From positions 89,672 to 153,671 of the forward strand of contig CAINDG010000013.1 in NCBI GenBank assembly GCA_903847315.1: a stretch of DNA of 64,000 nucleotides, written 5' to 3'. Positions 20,653 to 30,859 of the stretch are shown in pieces. The translations under genes and the position numbers were made by a program. Positions within the stretch are counted from its first letter, which is position 1, and each line of letters starts with the position of its first letter. The notes under the pieces are model-generated. The model was not told where the DNA came from and did not search any database. It saw nothing but the letters and a program-made list of their open reading frames with translations. This stretch comes from an uncultured Planctomycetota bacterium (lineage in GTDB: Bacteria; Planctomycetota; Phycisphaerae; Sedimentisphaerales; UBA12454).

Positions 20653-22098
20653 CTACTTTTTTGTGACCTTACTTTCAATTGTATTTTCATTCGCAAGTTC
20701 GGTAGTTATTAAATCGCCTATACTTACATCTGCCGGGCTTATTACGACCTTTCCGGTAATCGCGTTTTTGGCGATGCTGTAGCCGCGGTTAAGAATGCTT
20801 TTTGGACTGCAAGCCGATAGTTTTCCAGCCTGTGTTTCAATCTGGAGTTTGACAGAAGCTAAAAGTCCGCTTGTTTTTTGAGTTAATCTGTTTTGAAGAT
20901 TATTTAATGAAATTTTCTTATCAGCCATAAGGCGGTGAGGCTCGATTTTCAGAATTTTCTCAAAATATATCTGCAGCAGTTTGCGGATATTAAGCACAAA
21001 AGATTTAGCCGATTCAGCCAGATTATTTTCAAACTCATCGAGTATTTGTCCTCTGTTTTGAATTATGATAAGCGGATTACGGAATACCGCCGCTGCGAGA
21101 ATTGTCTTTAGTCTTTGCGCGGATAATTTTATCGCCGATTCAGCATTTGCCTTTATCCTGTTATTAGCGGAATCTATCTGCTGTAAAACTTCTTTAATAT
21201 CCGGCACCGCTATCATACCCGCCTTTGTTGGCGTCGATGCGCGGGCATCAGCGACAAAATCAGCTATGGTAAAATCGACTTCGTGGCCGACTGCGCTTAT
21301 GATAGGAATTTTAGAATTGAATATTGCTCTTGCGACGGCTTCTTCGTTGAACGCCCACAGGTCTTCCATTGACCCGCCGCCTCGCCCGACAATAATCACG
21401 TCAAGTTTCAGCGAGGTATTTCTTTTGTTAACGTCTTTTATCGCCGCCGCGATTTTTTCAGCTGCTCCTTCGCCCTGAACCGGCACATCGTAAAAGAAAA
21501 GTTTCGCTACCGGCCAGCGATTTCTGATACTGTCGACAATATCATGCAATGCCGCGCCTGATTCGCTGGTCAGGATGCCTATTCGAAATGGGAATTTCGG
21601 CAGGGGCTTTTTGTGTTCTTCTTTGAAGAGGCCTTCTGCTTCGAGACGGTTTCGCATTTGTTCAAATGCAAGTTGAAGTGCCCCGACTCCCGCCGGCGTC
21701 ATCGACTCAGCGTAAAACTGGTATTTGCCCGCAGGCGCGTAAACGTCTATATGGCCTTTAGCAAGGATTGCCAGTCCGTTCTCAGGCTTGAATTTCAGTT
21801 TGGCAAAATCGCTTCCCCACATCACGCAGGGGATAATGGCATTTTCATCTTTGAGGTCGAAATAGCAGTGTCCGCTTGAATGTCTCTTAAATCCGCTTAT
21901 TTGGCCTGTGATTGTAAGCTGTCCCGGCAGGGCATCTTCAAGGCTTACCTTTATAAGAGATGTGATTTGGCTTACAGTATAGATTCTCGCCTGCTCGCCT
22001 CGCTTGGCCCAGCCTCGGCTCGATGCCGAGTCGAGACGGGCGGTCGAAGCGGGTGGCGGATTTGTCTCTTTCGGCTCTTCAAATAAACTGTCTTTCAT
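20653..22098 (-). CDS. xseA: Exodeoxyribonuclease VII large subunit
   Basis: OB domain GQLTITGQISGFKRHSSGHCYFDLKDENAIIPCVMW; VIIVGRGGGSMEDLWAFNEEAVARAI; SAVGHEVDFTIADFVADARASTPTKA. Confidence 0.96.
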   Translation of the reverse strand: MKDSLFEEPKETNPPPASTARLDSASSRGWAKRGEQARIYTVSQITSLIKVSLEDALPGQLTITGQISGFKRHSSGHCYFDLKDENAIIPCVMWGSDFAKLKFKPENGLAILAKGHIDVYAPAGKYQFYAESMTPAGVGALQLAFEQMRNRLEAEGLFKEEHKKPLPKFPFRIGILTSESGAALHDIVDSIRNRWPVAKLFFYDVPVQGEGAAEKIAAAIKDVNKRNTSLKLDVIIVGRGGGSMEDLWAFNEEAVARAIFNSKIPIISAVGHEVDFTIADFVADARASTPTKAGMIAVPDIKEVLQQIDSANNRIKANAESAIKLSAQRLKTILAAAVFRNPLIIIQNRGQILDEFENNLAESAKSFVLNIRKLLQIYFEKILKIEPHRLMADKKISLNNLQNRLTQKTSGLLASVKLQIETQAGKLSACSPKSILNRGYSIAKNAITGKVVISPADVSIGDLITTELANENTIESKVTKK

Positions 22099-22136
22099 AA
22101 ACGGTGATTATAAGTTTAGTTTAGGAGTTGTTCCAT

Positions 22137-22172
22137 AAAAAAAGCCGCAGGCTTTATCAGCTAACGGCTTTG
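22137..22172 (-). terminator. Rho-independent terminator downstream of the PEP-CTERM gene
   Basis: Minus strand AAAGCCGTTAGCTGATAAAGCCTGCGGCTTTTTTT. Confidence 0.65.
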
Positions 22173-22194
22173 AAAAACATCATAAATAACAGTT

Positions 22195-22698
22195 TTATTT
22201 CCTGCGTCTAAGCATTAAGCCACCAAGACAAAGCAGGGCGATTGTTGCTGGCTCTGGAATCAAAATCTCGGCAACCAAAGTAGCCGCTATCATGCTATCA
22301 TCCAGCGTGTACAGGCAAGGCGAGGTGGTTGCACCGGGTAAAAGTACATAACCATTTGCATAAAGACCACCCGATGCAACGTAGGTTACGTTTGTAGCCC
22401 TGAATTCACCATAAGTGCCAACACCGTAAGGAAACAGACCGGTATCACCGGCATCGCCTTCATTAGCGCTCGACAAAGTAAGAATCGACGCATTAGCACC
22501 CAGGGACAGAATACCACTATCAGGTTCTACGCCGGTAATTACGAAGTAAACTCCTGTCCAATCGTGTGCGCCTGACATACCGAGGGGTACCTCAATGCCA
22601 AATGTATTGTTGCTATTCCAGACAAGATTCATTATTGGTACAGCATTTACCAACGAGGCAAGTGTCAAAACTAACATTAAAACTAACAACTTCTTCAT
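22195..22698 (-). CDS. PEP-CTERM sorting domain protein
   Basis: Signal peptide MKKLLVLMLVLTLASLVNA; C-terminus IPEPATIALLCLGGLMLRRRK. Start set at MKKLL, preceded by AGGAGATGCGAG. Confidence 0.9.
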   Translation of the reverse strand: MKKLLVLMLVLTLASLVNAVPIMNLVWNSNNTFGIEVPLGMSGAHDWTGVYFVITGVEPDSGILSLGANASILTLSSANEGDAGDTGLFPYGVGTYGEFRATNVTYVASGGLYANGYVLLPGATTSPCLYTLDDSMIAATLVAEILIPEPATIALLCLGGLMLRRRK

Positions 22699-22850
22699 CT
22701 CGCATCTCCTAATATAAATAATCTCCATTGACAATTATACTAATTGTCTTTGTAAATGCAAGTAAAAACTATCCATTGTTTTTTTTGTAAGTAGCTTGTT
22801 TATGAGATGTTACAAGCGAACCTTGCCGTTGTGCAGTTTGGCTCTTCAAT

Positions 22851-22886
22851 AAAAAAGCCGTGAGCGATGATATGCCCACGGCTTTT
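22851..22886 (-). terminator. Rho-independent terminator
   Basis: Inverted repeat gccgtgagcgatgatatgcccacggc with T-run on minus strand. Confidence 0.75.
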
Positions 22887-22906
22887 GAAATTGCCTTTGA
22901 GTTATT

Positions 22907-23929
22907 CTAATTTGTCCAGAAATTAACAGCACTGCTTGGGCAGACGGATACAAATGTTGCATTCTTGCCATAGTAACTTATAAGAGTGTTCAAATCATTA
23001 GCCTGAACTCGCTGAGCGCCGACCTTTGCGTGATCGAAGTCTGCGCAAAGATATTGCGGATTCTGAGTTATCCAGGTCAGATTTTTACCATAAGCAGTTA
23101 TAAGCGCGTTCAAGTCATTTGCCCCTACAAATTGTACACCTGCCTTGGCACCGTCAAAATCGCCGCGGCAATATCTCTGGAAGCACCAGCAAGATGGTCT
23201 GCCAAGGTTAACCCAGTCAGAATAACTAGGACCTGAACTCTTGTAGCATTCTTCAACTCTGAAGTTCCAGATGTTGCCGGTCGTAGTGCCGCCCGCGTTC
23301 TTTTCGTCTATACGCCAATAGTAGAGCCTGCCCTGAACCATTGTGCCGGTAGGACAGCTTGCAGCTGTATAGGTACCTTTAATTGTTACTGGCGGATTTG
23401 CTGTTCCGAAGTATACATCGTGTGATAAAGCGCCGGAGCCGGCAGTCCAGCTCAGAGTAACGCCGGCATGATTGACATCTGTAGCGCCATCTGCCGGGCT
23501 GGGATTACTTGCTTGCTCATCCAGTAAATCGCCGAGGGTAAGCTCCGCCCGAATAGGTGCACAATTACATTCATAGTCAATCGTACCGTTGCCGTTATCC
23601 GTTTCGGTTAATTGACACTGATAATTCGGGTCTGGGCAAGTGCCCGTGGCATAAACATCAAATTGTGGGTTAATATTAATATGACAGTCGGTCTGCACAT
23701 TCATACACTCGCATTCGAGAACAGTATATGTTGGCGATTGTCCGTTATAATTAACACGAATTTTTGTTGGTATGCATTGCTGATTTGAATCCGGACAAAC
23801 GGTTTGGTTGCAGCTTTGGCCGTCAGGTGCAGGTTGACAAATTTCTGATTGTAAATCTGCGGCATTTACCAAGGCAGCGAAAAAAAACGAAACGATTACA
23901 AAGGTATACTTTTTTAATTCTGTCCTCAT
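22907..23929 (-). CDS. Secreted protein with Cys-rich segments, Ig-like domain and C-terminal dockerin-like repeat pair
   Basis: ASNPSPADGATDVNHAGVTLSWTAGSGALSHDVYFGTA; CRGDFDGAKAGVQFVGANDLNALITAYGKN...CADFDHAKVGAQRVQANDLNTLISYYGKN. Confidence 0.75.
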   Translation of the reverse strand: MRTELKKYTFVIVSFFFAALVNAADLQSEICQPAPDGQSCNQTVCPDSNQQCIPTKIRVNYNGQSPTYTVLECECMNVQTDCHININPQFDVYATGTCPDPNYQCQLTETDNGNGTIDYECNCAPIRAELTLGDLLDEQASNPSPADGATDVNHAGVTLSWTAGSGALSHDVYFGTANPPVTIKGTYTAASCPTGTMVQGRLYYWRIDEKNAGGTTTGNIWNFRVEECYKSSGPSYSDWVNLGRPSCWCFQRYCRGDFDGAKAGVQFVGANDLNALITAYGKNLTWITQNPQYLCADFDHAKVGAQRVQANDLNTLISYYGKNATFVSVCPSSAVNFWTN

Positions 23930-24040
23930 TTTTTGGTCTCCTTAATCACATTACTATCCTAAGTAATATATCAGATATGATACCTCTTTTATATGAAAAA
24001 GTCGAGCCTAAAAGACGATTTTATAATCGTTTGAGACCAT

Positions 24041-24078
24041 AAAAAAAGCCGTGGACGGAAAACCGCCCACGGCTTAAA
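24041..24078 (-). terminator. Rho-independent terminator
   Basis: Inverted repeat gccgtggacggaaaaccgcccacggc followed by T7 on minus strand. Confidence 0.85.
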
Positions 24079-24102
24079 AAACGAACATTTATCTTGCCAA
24101 CT

Positions 24103-25935
24103 TTAATTTGTCCAGAACGAGTACTTATCAGCAGGAACCAGAATGCCGTTGTTGTCTAAATCGCAGCATGTCACTATTGTTTGATTCTTGCCATAGTAAC
24201 TTATAAGAATGTTCAAATCATTAGCCTGAACTCGCTGAACGCCGACCCTTCCGTGGTCAAAGTCTGCGCAAATGTAACTTGGATTTTGAGTTAACCAGGT
24301 CAGATTTTTACCATAAGCAGCTATAAGCGCGTTCAAGTCATTTGCTTGTACCCATTGTACACCTACCTTGGCGCCGTCAAAATCGCCGCGGCACTGTCTC
24401 TTGTAGCACCAGCACTTTGGCTTGCCCCAGAGCACCCAAGCGGCATAATCAATAGCCCATGGCTTGATACATTCTTTTTTGTTTGTAATTGAGAATGCCA
24501 TATCAACATTTTTGTCGTACAGCGGATGCTGATCCGGATATCTTATCGGCTTCCAATGACCGTCCTGTGGATCGAGGTAAACAGCGGCATCGTTAAAGTG
24601 CCCTGTTGAGGTCTTCCAGCCGAACTGTGCGTTTGGTGTGGTTGACTTTAGCTGTACGTATACATCAAGCCAGTAAATAACCGGTTTGTTCGGCTCGCCC
24701 TGCTGGATAAAGGCCTCACTTGGCGGAATCACAATGTCGTACTGCCATATCTGTCTGTCGCCGTTGGGTATGTATGCACCTTCGTAACCCAGTGACGCGT
24801 CCCACCAGCCTTCATAGTAAGTCATCGTTTTATATAATGTTTCTTTAAAGTCTCCGACTTGAATATCTCGCTGCCACAGAACAGGTCCCGGTATACTCCA
24901 ATCTCCTCCGTATGGATACTGCCAGGAGGGGATATCACTGTGGATGCTCAGGTGAATTGAATTAACATCACCTTTCATTGCAGGTTCTCCCTTCCAGGAG
25001 CCCCAAAGATGAACATCTGTAATCGGGCCGGTCTCAAAGCAGACGAAATCATCAGCCAGTGTCCTTTGTACCTGGTCCTTGCGGTCGCAGTGGATATCGA
25101 TGCCATTCGGGCCTTCATCCGGCGGTTGTTTAAATTTGGTATTTGGGTCCGTCGGCATATTTGGTTCCGCACCGGTAGTAATCGCAAACGCCATATCAGG
25201 TGAATTTTGGTCCGGAGGCAAGTAGCGATATTGATGTCCCGGCGGATAAGGTATTTTCTTCCAGGCTCGAGGCGTCAGAAAATAGCCGGTATCCCAGACA
25301 GCCTTGTCGTTCCAGTGTTCTTGTGAAGTTTTCCAGCCGAATCTGTAATTATCGCTATCAGGCAGCCATGCCTGAAGCTCCAGCCAGTAAACCTTAGGGT
25401 TGCTTGGTGTGCCTTGCTGGCGGAATGCCATTCTCGGGTCGATATTAATATCGTATTTCCATACCTGATGGTCGCCCATTGAGTTCGCATCATGGAAATA
25501 CGGGTCCCACCACCATTCGTATGTCGGCGTCAGGTCCTGATACAGAGTCTCTGTAAATTCGCCCGTCATATATCTATGTTGCCATAGTAACTGGCCTGGC
25601 TTGGAGTAAGGCTGGTTCGCGTCGTCGCTGTAGAACGAAACGAGGATAGCGGTTATCGGGCATTTCAGGTCACATTTCCACGAACCCCAGAAATGCACAT
25701 CGGTAATCGGTCCGCTTTGTGTGCACTGGAAATCGTCCGCGACATACCGTGTCACGCCGTCAGCGTCGTCAAGACGGATGTCGACTCCACTGGAAGTTAA
25801 ATCAGGAAGCTGTTGCCACTTGGTTACCTCTGCCGACACATACGAAACGGCAATCAGCATAGCGCAAACAATTAAAACAATTACGAAAACAAATTTTTTA
25901 AATTCTGCCATCATTTTCCATTCTCCTACAAACAT
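24103..25935 (-). CDS. Secreted protein with tandemly duplicated approx. 230-aa domain and dockerin-like C-terminal module
   Basis: Repeat 1 'GVDIRLDDADGVTRYVADDFQCTQSGPITDVHFWGSWK' vs repeat 2 'GIDIHCDRKDQVQRTLADDFVCFETGPITDVHLWGSWK'; C-terminal RGDFDGAKVGVQWVQANDLNALIAAYGKN...ADFDHGRVGVQRVQANDLNILISYYGKN. Confidence 0.8.
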   Translation of the reverse strand: MFVGEWKMMAEFKKFVFVIVLIVCAMLIAVSYVSAEVTKWQQLPDLTSSGVDIRLDDADGVTRYVADDFQCTQSGPITDVHFWGSWKCDLKCPITAILVSFYSDDANQPYSKPGQLLWQHRYMTGEFTETLYQDLTPTYEWWWDPYFHDANSMGDHQVWKYDINIDPRMAFRQQGTPSNPKVYWLELQAWLPDSDNYRFGWKTSQEHWNDKAVWDTGYFLTPRAWKKIPYPPGHQYRYLPPDQNSPDMAFAITTGAEPNMPTDPNTKFKQPPDEGPNGIDIHCDRKDQVQRTLADDFVCFETGPITDVHLWGSWKGEPAMKGDVNSIHLSIHSDIPSWQYPYGGDWSIPGPVLWQRDIQVGDFKETLYKTMTYYEGWWDASLGYEGAYIPNGDRQIWQYDIVIPPSEAFIQQGEPNKPVIYWLDVYVQLKSTTPNAQFGWKTSTGHFNDAAVYLDPQDGHWKPIRYPDQHPLYDKNVDMAFSITNKKECIKPWAIDYAAWVLWGKPKCWCYKRQCRGDFDGAKVGVQWVQANDLNALIAAYGKNLTWLTQNPSYICADFDHGRVGVQRVQANDLNILISYYGKNQTIVTCCDLDNNGILVPADKYSFWTN

Positions 25936-26309
25936 TTTTTAATTTTTAAAATAAAGATATATTTTTTTAACTGCTCGCTGTTGCCGGCTGCATTGGCAAA
26001 GCGGGAAAGCAGTAAATAAGGAAATCAAATTGATTGATGCAGGGGGATGTCCGCCAGCGGATGTCGAGGCAATTCTTCTCTATCCTCATTGCCAACCTCT
26101 TACTACTTTTCTCTCTATATTTTTTTATTTCTTACTCAATTCCTACGGGTTGCAGGATAAGCTGGCTATTAGAATATGGTATAACGATTAATGCAGAAAA
26201 TCAAGACCTAATGTCAAAATTATAACGATTTAACGGTTATTATAAGACCTTGAATATGCGACACTTATAATGGTTTATCGGATTTGTTTTATTTCGCTGT
26301 TGTAATCCG

Positions 26310-26828
26310 CTATTTTTTGCGTCTAAGCAGCAAACCGCCCAGACCCAGAAAAACCAATGTTATCGGTTCAGGAATTTCGTGGATTGTCATATTATAAGTA
26401 TTTGACTGAACCCAACCAAGACCATCATATCTGTACAAGTTTAGTGTTACGTCTCCGGGACTTCCACTCTGGAAATCTATTTTTGCCAGTGGATTTGCGA
26501 CCCCCATGCCCAGGTTCGTACCGCTATCGGCGGCGGAAGAAATTTCCCAATAATTCGTTTCAATCAGTCCAACGGAATCGTTTCCAGAGTTTCTGCCGAC
26601 CGCCGTGATAATCGGATCGTCAAGTGTGCCGAGCCCCACAGCCTCAATTTTAAGGTCGAACGAAGGAGTTCTGCCGTAGTACCAAATTGACAATTCGATA
26701 GGATCTGATGTCATTGAGGATATCTCATTATGACCTGAAGAATCAGTTATGTAAAAAGTATTGGGTACGATTGCGATGGCGATGTTTGAAATTATCAGTA
26801 CAGCGCAAATAATTACTAACTTCTTCAT
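26310..26828 (-). CDS. PEP-CTERM protein (paralogue of the next gene)
   Basis: Signal peptide and C-terminal IPEPITLVFLGLGGLLLRRKK; strongly similar to the 26909-27421 product. Confidence 0.88.
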   Translation of the reverse strand: MKKLVIICAVLIISNIAIAIVPNTFYITDSSGHNEISSMTSDPIELSIWYYGRTPSFDLKIEAVGLGTLDDPIITAVGRNSGNDSVGLIETNYWEISSAADSGTNLGMGVANPLAKIDFQSGSPGDVTLNLYRYDGLGWVQSNTYNMTIHEIPEPITLVFLGLGGLLLRRKK

Positions 26829-26908
26829 AAGTTTCCTCCGGCCTTCCAAAAAATCTTCTTCTTGTTCGATAAATTAACTCTGGTACTCAAAATTTCTTTT
26901 GTAATCTG

Positions 26909-27421
26909 CTATTTCCTGCGTCTAAGCATCAAACCGCCCAGGCCCAGAAAAACCATGGTCATAGGTTCTGGAATCTGATGGATTGTTATACCAATACAAT
27001 TAGACCCAATCCAATTTGAACCATCAAAACTATACAAGTTTAGCGTTATATCTCCGGGAACATCGCTGTGGAAATCTACTGTTGCCAAAGGACTTGCGAT
27101 GCCTGTTTCGAGGTAACCACTATCGGCGCTAGATGAAAACTCCCAATTCGTTTCGATTAGCCCGACGTGATCGTTTTCCGGAGTTCTGCCGGTAGCGGTA
27201 ATAGTCGGCTGATCAAGTATACATGAACCCTGAGGTTCAATTTTGAGGTCAAACGATGTAGGGTTATAGTTGGACCAAACCAGCAATTCGATAGTATCTG
27301 AGGAAGTTAAAGTAATTTCTCTGTTTCCTGAGGAATCCGTTAAGAGGAAAGCGTTGGCAGGTCTTGCGATGGCGATGTTTGAAAATGCAAGCAAAGCCAG
27401 AATACATAGAATCTTCCTCAT
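26909..27421 (-). CDS. PEP-CTERM protein
   Basis: MRKILCILALLAFSNIAIARP...IPEPMTMVFLGLGGLMLRRRK. Confidence 0.88.
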   Translation of the reverse strand: MRKILCILALLAFSNIAIARPANAFLLTDSSGNREITLTSSDTIELLVWSNYNPTSFDLKIEPQGSCILDQPTITATGRTPENDHVGLIETNWEFSSSADSGYLETGIASPLATVDFHSDVPGDITLNLYSFDGSNWIGSNCIGITIHQIPEPMTMVFLGLGGLMLRRRK

Positions 27422-27543
27422 TCATTTCCTCCAGTCCCAAAAAACTCAAAAATCTTCTTCTTATTCGATAACTTAACTCTGGATTGAATTATACCAGACA
27501 ACAATGAAGAGTCAAATTAAAAATTGCCTTTTTTGCACGTTTT

Positions 27544-28401
27544 TTACTCAAAATCGCTGTTGTAATCCGGCTTGCCGTCGTCGCTGTCGTAGCTGATTGA
27601 GTCGGATTTTTCATCCTTGAACTCGAATCGGCTGATTTTCTCAGCCTTTTTTGTATTGCTGTCGATGGTTACAATAATGCCGTTAAGTCTTAAATCCTCC
27701 GTTGCTATTTCAAACGGGCAGGGCATTCTTGTTCGGAAGTTTTTCAAAACGGATTCGATTTTTCTGCCCAGTACCGAATGATGAGCGCCGGTCATTCCAA
27801 TATCTGTTATATATCCGGTGCCCTTGGGCAGAATTTTTTCATCAGCCGTAACGACGTGTGTATGCGTTCCGAATACGCAGCTTACTCTTCCGTCGAGATA
27901 ATAGCCCATTGAAACTTTTTCGCTTGTCGCTTCCGCGTGCATCTCCACGATGACAATATCGGCCTGCTGTTCGAGTTTCGGCAAAAGTGCGTCGATGCAG
28001 TCGTAAGGGCTGTCGGCCGGTTTCATAAATACTCTGCCGATGAGCGGCACAACGGCAATGACAGGGCCTTTCTCGCATTTGTATATTGCGAAGCATTTGC
28101 CGGCGGCGTGTGCCGAAAAATTGGCCGGCCGGGCGATGTTATCGTTTTTCTCCAGAACCGCGATTATATCTTTCTTTTTGAATACATGGTCGCCCAGCGT
28201 AATCATATTAACGCCGTATTTCAGGAGCTTGTCGTAAATCTGGTATGTAAGGCCTGAGCCGCCTGCCGAATTTTCAGCATTGGCTATGACGCAGTCGATA
28301 TTATGCTGCTCTATGATTGCGCCGAGGTTGTCAGCCACGATTCTTTTCCCCGGCCTTCCGACTATATCGCCGATACATAGTATATTTAGTTTCATTTGCA
28401 A
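27544..28401 (-). CDS. YmdB-family metallophosphoesterase
   Basis: LNILCIGDIVGRPGKRIVADNL...VIANAENSAGGSGLT...ITLGDHVF...VEMHAEATSEKVSMGYYLDGRVSCVFGTHTHVVTADEKILPKGTGYITDIGMTG. Confidence 0.94.
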   Translation of the reverse strand: MQMKLNILCIGDIVGRPGKRIVADNLGAIIEQHNIDCVIANAENSAGGSGLTYQIYDKLLKYGVNMITLGDHVFKKKDIIAVLEKNDNIARPANFSAHAAGKCFAIYKCEKGPVIAVVPLIGRVFMKPADSPYDCIDALLPKLEQQADIVIVEMHAEATSEKVSMGYYLDGRVSCVFGTHTHVVTADEKILPKGTGYITDIGMTGAHHSVLGRKIESVLKNFRTRMPCPFEIATEDLRLNGIIVTIDSNTKKAEKISRFEFKDEKSDSISYDSDDGKPDYNSDFE

Positions 28402-28475
28402 AACTTCCGTTTTTTATTTCGTCATTCGTGAATCGCAATACGAGATACGCTTCACGAGATACGCTTCACTTCCGT

Positions 28476-30056
28476 TTACCTCGCGTATTCAATGCAGCGA
28501 ACTTCCCGCAGCAGCGTAACCTTTATTTCGCCCGGATAAGTCAATTCTTCTTCGATTTTCTTGGCGATATCGCGGGCCATTTTCGTCGCACAGCCGTCAT
28601 CGACGTTCTGTGCGTTGACAATTATGCGTATTTCCCTACCGGCCTGAATTGCGTAGCAATTTTCGACGCCGGGGAACTGATTTGCGATTTCTTCGAGTTT
28701 TTCGAGTCTCTTGATATATCTTTCGAGAGTTTCACGTCTGGCGCCCGGCCTTGAAGCGCTGATAGCATCCGCGGCGGCGACAAGCGGCGTGTAAGGATTA
28801 TCTGCTGGGATATCGCCGTGATGGGCCGCGACTGCGTTAAGCACTATCGGCGACTCGTTGAATCTCTTGAGATAATTTGCGCCGATTGCCGGATGCCCGC
28901 CTTCTACTTCATGGTCCATCGCCTTGCCGATATCGTGCAGGAATCCCGCTCTTCGCGCGATTGAACCGTCAAGCCCGAGTTCGTCCGCCATTACCTGCGC
29001 CAAGAATGCCACTTCAACGCTGTGTCTCAGAACGTTTTGTCCGTAGCTCGTCCTGTAGTTCAGCGTTCCTATTTCCATAAGGATTTTATTGTTAAGTCCT
29101 CTTACGTCCACTTCGACCGAGGCCTCTTTGCCGACCTGCATAACTTTTTCCAGGACATCTTTTTTGGTCTGCGCCACAAGCTCTTCGATTCTGCTCGGAT
29201 GTATCCTGCCGTCCTGTATAAGTTTTTCCATCGCTTGTCTGGCGACTTCTCTTCTTATCGGATTAAATCCGCTGATAACGATAACGCCCGGCGTGTCATC
29301 GACGATGACATCTACTCCGGTCGCTTTTTCGAATGAGCGGATGTTTCTGCCTTCTCTGCCGATGATTCTGCCTTTCATATCGTCGCTTGGTATATCGATT
29401 GTCGAGACCGTTACTTCGCAGGTCTGGTCGGCGGCGAATCTCTGGATGGCTGAACTTATAATTTCCCTGCCTTTGTCTTCAGCAGCCTCCTGCATCTCTT
29501 CCATTTTGCGCTGGATGATGGAACTCATTTCCTGTTCGCATTCATCTTCGAGTTTTTTAAGAAGGAGCTGTTTGGCTTCTTCGGCGTTCATCGCGGAAAT
29601 TTTCAAAAGCTGATTTTTCTGCTGGGCGACTATGCCGGAGATTTCCTTTTCTTTCTCATCGAGCTGATGAGTGCGGTTTTTGAGGTTGTTTTCCATCTGC
29701 TGCAATGCCTTTTCCCGCTGGCCGAGCAGTTCATTCTGTCTGTCGATTGCGTCTTCGTGCTTGGCTAATCGTTTTTCAGCCTCGCGGACTTCCGCCTTGG
29801 CCTGGTTGATTTCTGCGGTGAACTCCTCTTTTTTCCTTAAGGTTTCCGCAGTCGCTTCGAGACGGGCTATCCTGATAATATCGTCAGATTCTTTTTTAGC
29901 GTTTTCTATCTGCTTTTGCAGATTTTGTTTCAGGTTGGTTGTTTTTATTGTGGAAACGATTTTACTGATGACGATTGTCAATACTGCTCCGATTATCGCC
30001 GCTGAGATTGCGATTATCGGTGCGCTGCCGATTTCCGCCAGAGTTAGAGTAAACAT
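28476..30056 (-). CDS. rny: Ribonuclease Y
   Basis: N-terminal TM and coiled coil; KH domain [47 protein letters not shown] domain [47 protein letters not shown]. Confidence 0.97.
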   Translation of the reverse strand: MFTLTLAEIGSAPIIAISAAIIGAVLTIVISKIVSTIKTTNLKQNLQKQIENAKKESDDIIRIARLEATAETLRKKEEFTAEINQAKAEVREAEKRLAKHEDAIDRQNELLGQREKALQQMENNLKNRTHQLDEKEKEISGIVAQQKNQLLKISAMNAEEAKQLLLKKLEDECEQEMSSIIQRKMEEMQEAAEDKGREIISSAIQRFAADQTCEVTVSTIDIPSDDMKGRIIGREGRNIRSFEKATGVDVIVDDTPGVIVISGFNPIRREVARQAMEKLIQDGRIHPSRIEELVAQTKKDVLEKVMQVGKEASVEVDVRGLNNKILMEIGTLNYRTSYGQNVLRHSVEVAFLAQVMADELGLDGSIARRAGFLHDIGKAMDHEVEGGHPAIGANYLKRFNESPIVLNAVAAHHGDIPADNPYTPLVAAADAISASRPGARRETLERYIKRLEKLEEIANQFPGVENCYAIQAGREIRIIVNAQNVDDGCATKMARDIAKKIEEELTYPGEIKVTLLREVRCIEYAR

Positions 30057-30859
30057 CTTTAGTGCCTTTCAAGTACGGTTTTATTTACAGTTTTTTGGCG
30101 GGTAACGCGGGCACAACCTCTAAGTGTTGCAGAAGAAATGTTAAGAATCGAAATCCTTTTCTGAGTTTTTAGGCAAAACGAAAAATCTCAATTAAAAGGT
30201 TTGATAAAAACCTTTTGTTTTTGACCTTTCTTTTCTTTCCTGGTTTCTAAAGTAATAACCATGCCTGTCAAACAATTCATTTTTTTTAAGTAAAGATTTC
30301 TTTTCTTTTTATTCACCGTCTTTCCGCTGATGACGACTTGAGACTTTTTCTTCTCTATCGCCGTCTTCTCCGGCTTTACGGTGCTTGTGTAACATTTACT
30401 TCATTATTTGAGCTTTCGCTCAGCCTTTTTCGTTATCCGCCGCAAACCACACAGTTTGCATTGCTTCTAACAATATGTATGATACGTATTTGCCGCCGGC
30501 AAATCAAGTCCGATTATTACGGCAGGAAGGCCTCTGACTTTCTTAATGTCTTTACACGCAAGTCGTTACGGCAATATTTTTTTTATTTTTTAACCCCCAG
30601 ACCCCGGCATTTTTTTGACCCACGGGAAGAATAATTACCCTAACTTATTGCAGGATATAATTTTAAGAAATATGCGGCCGGATATAATATTTTATTTTAA
30701 AAAGATATTTGTTGTCAATAGCTCAAAATAATCGTAATATAGCCCAAAATATGTATTAAAATTTGGAATTGTTGCATAGCGGGCGTTGAAAGAGCAAAAT
30801 TGCCTGACGTTAATAGGAGTTTCAATACCTACCATTAACGGCAATTTCTTATAGTACAG

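Noticed and set aside
29089-29613. 174-aa plus-strand ORF
   Set aside because: Fully antisense to the well-supported RNase Y gene; serine/leucine-rich composition typical of a shadow ORF.
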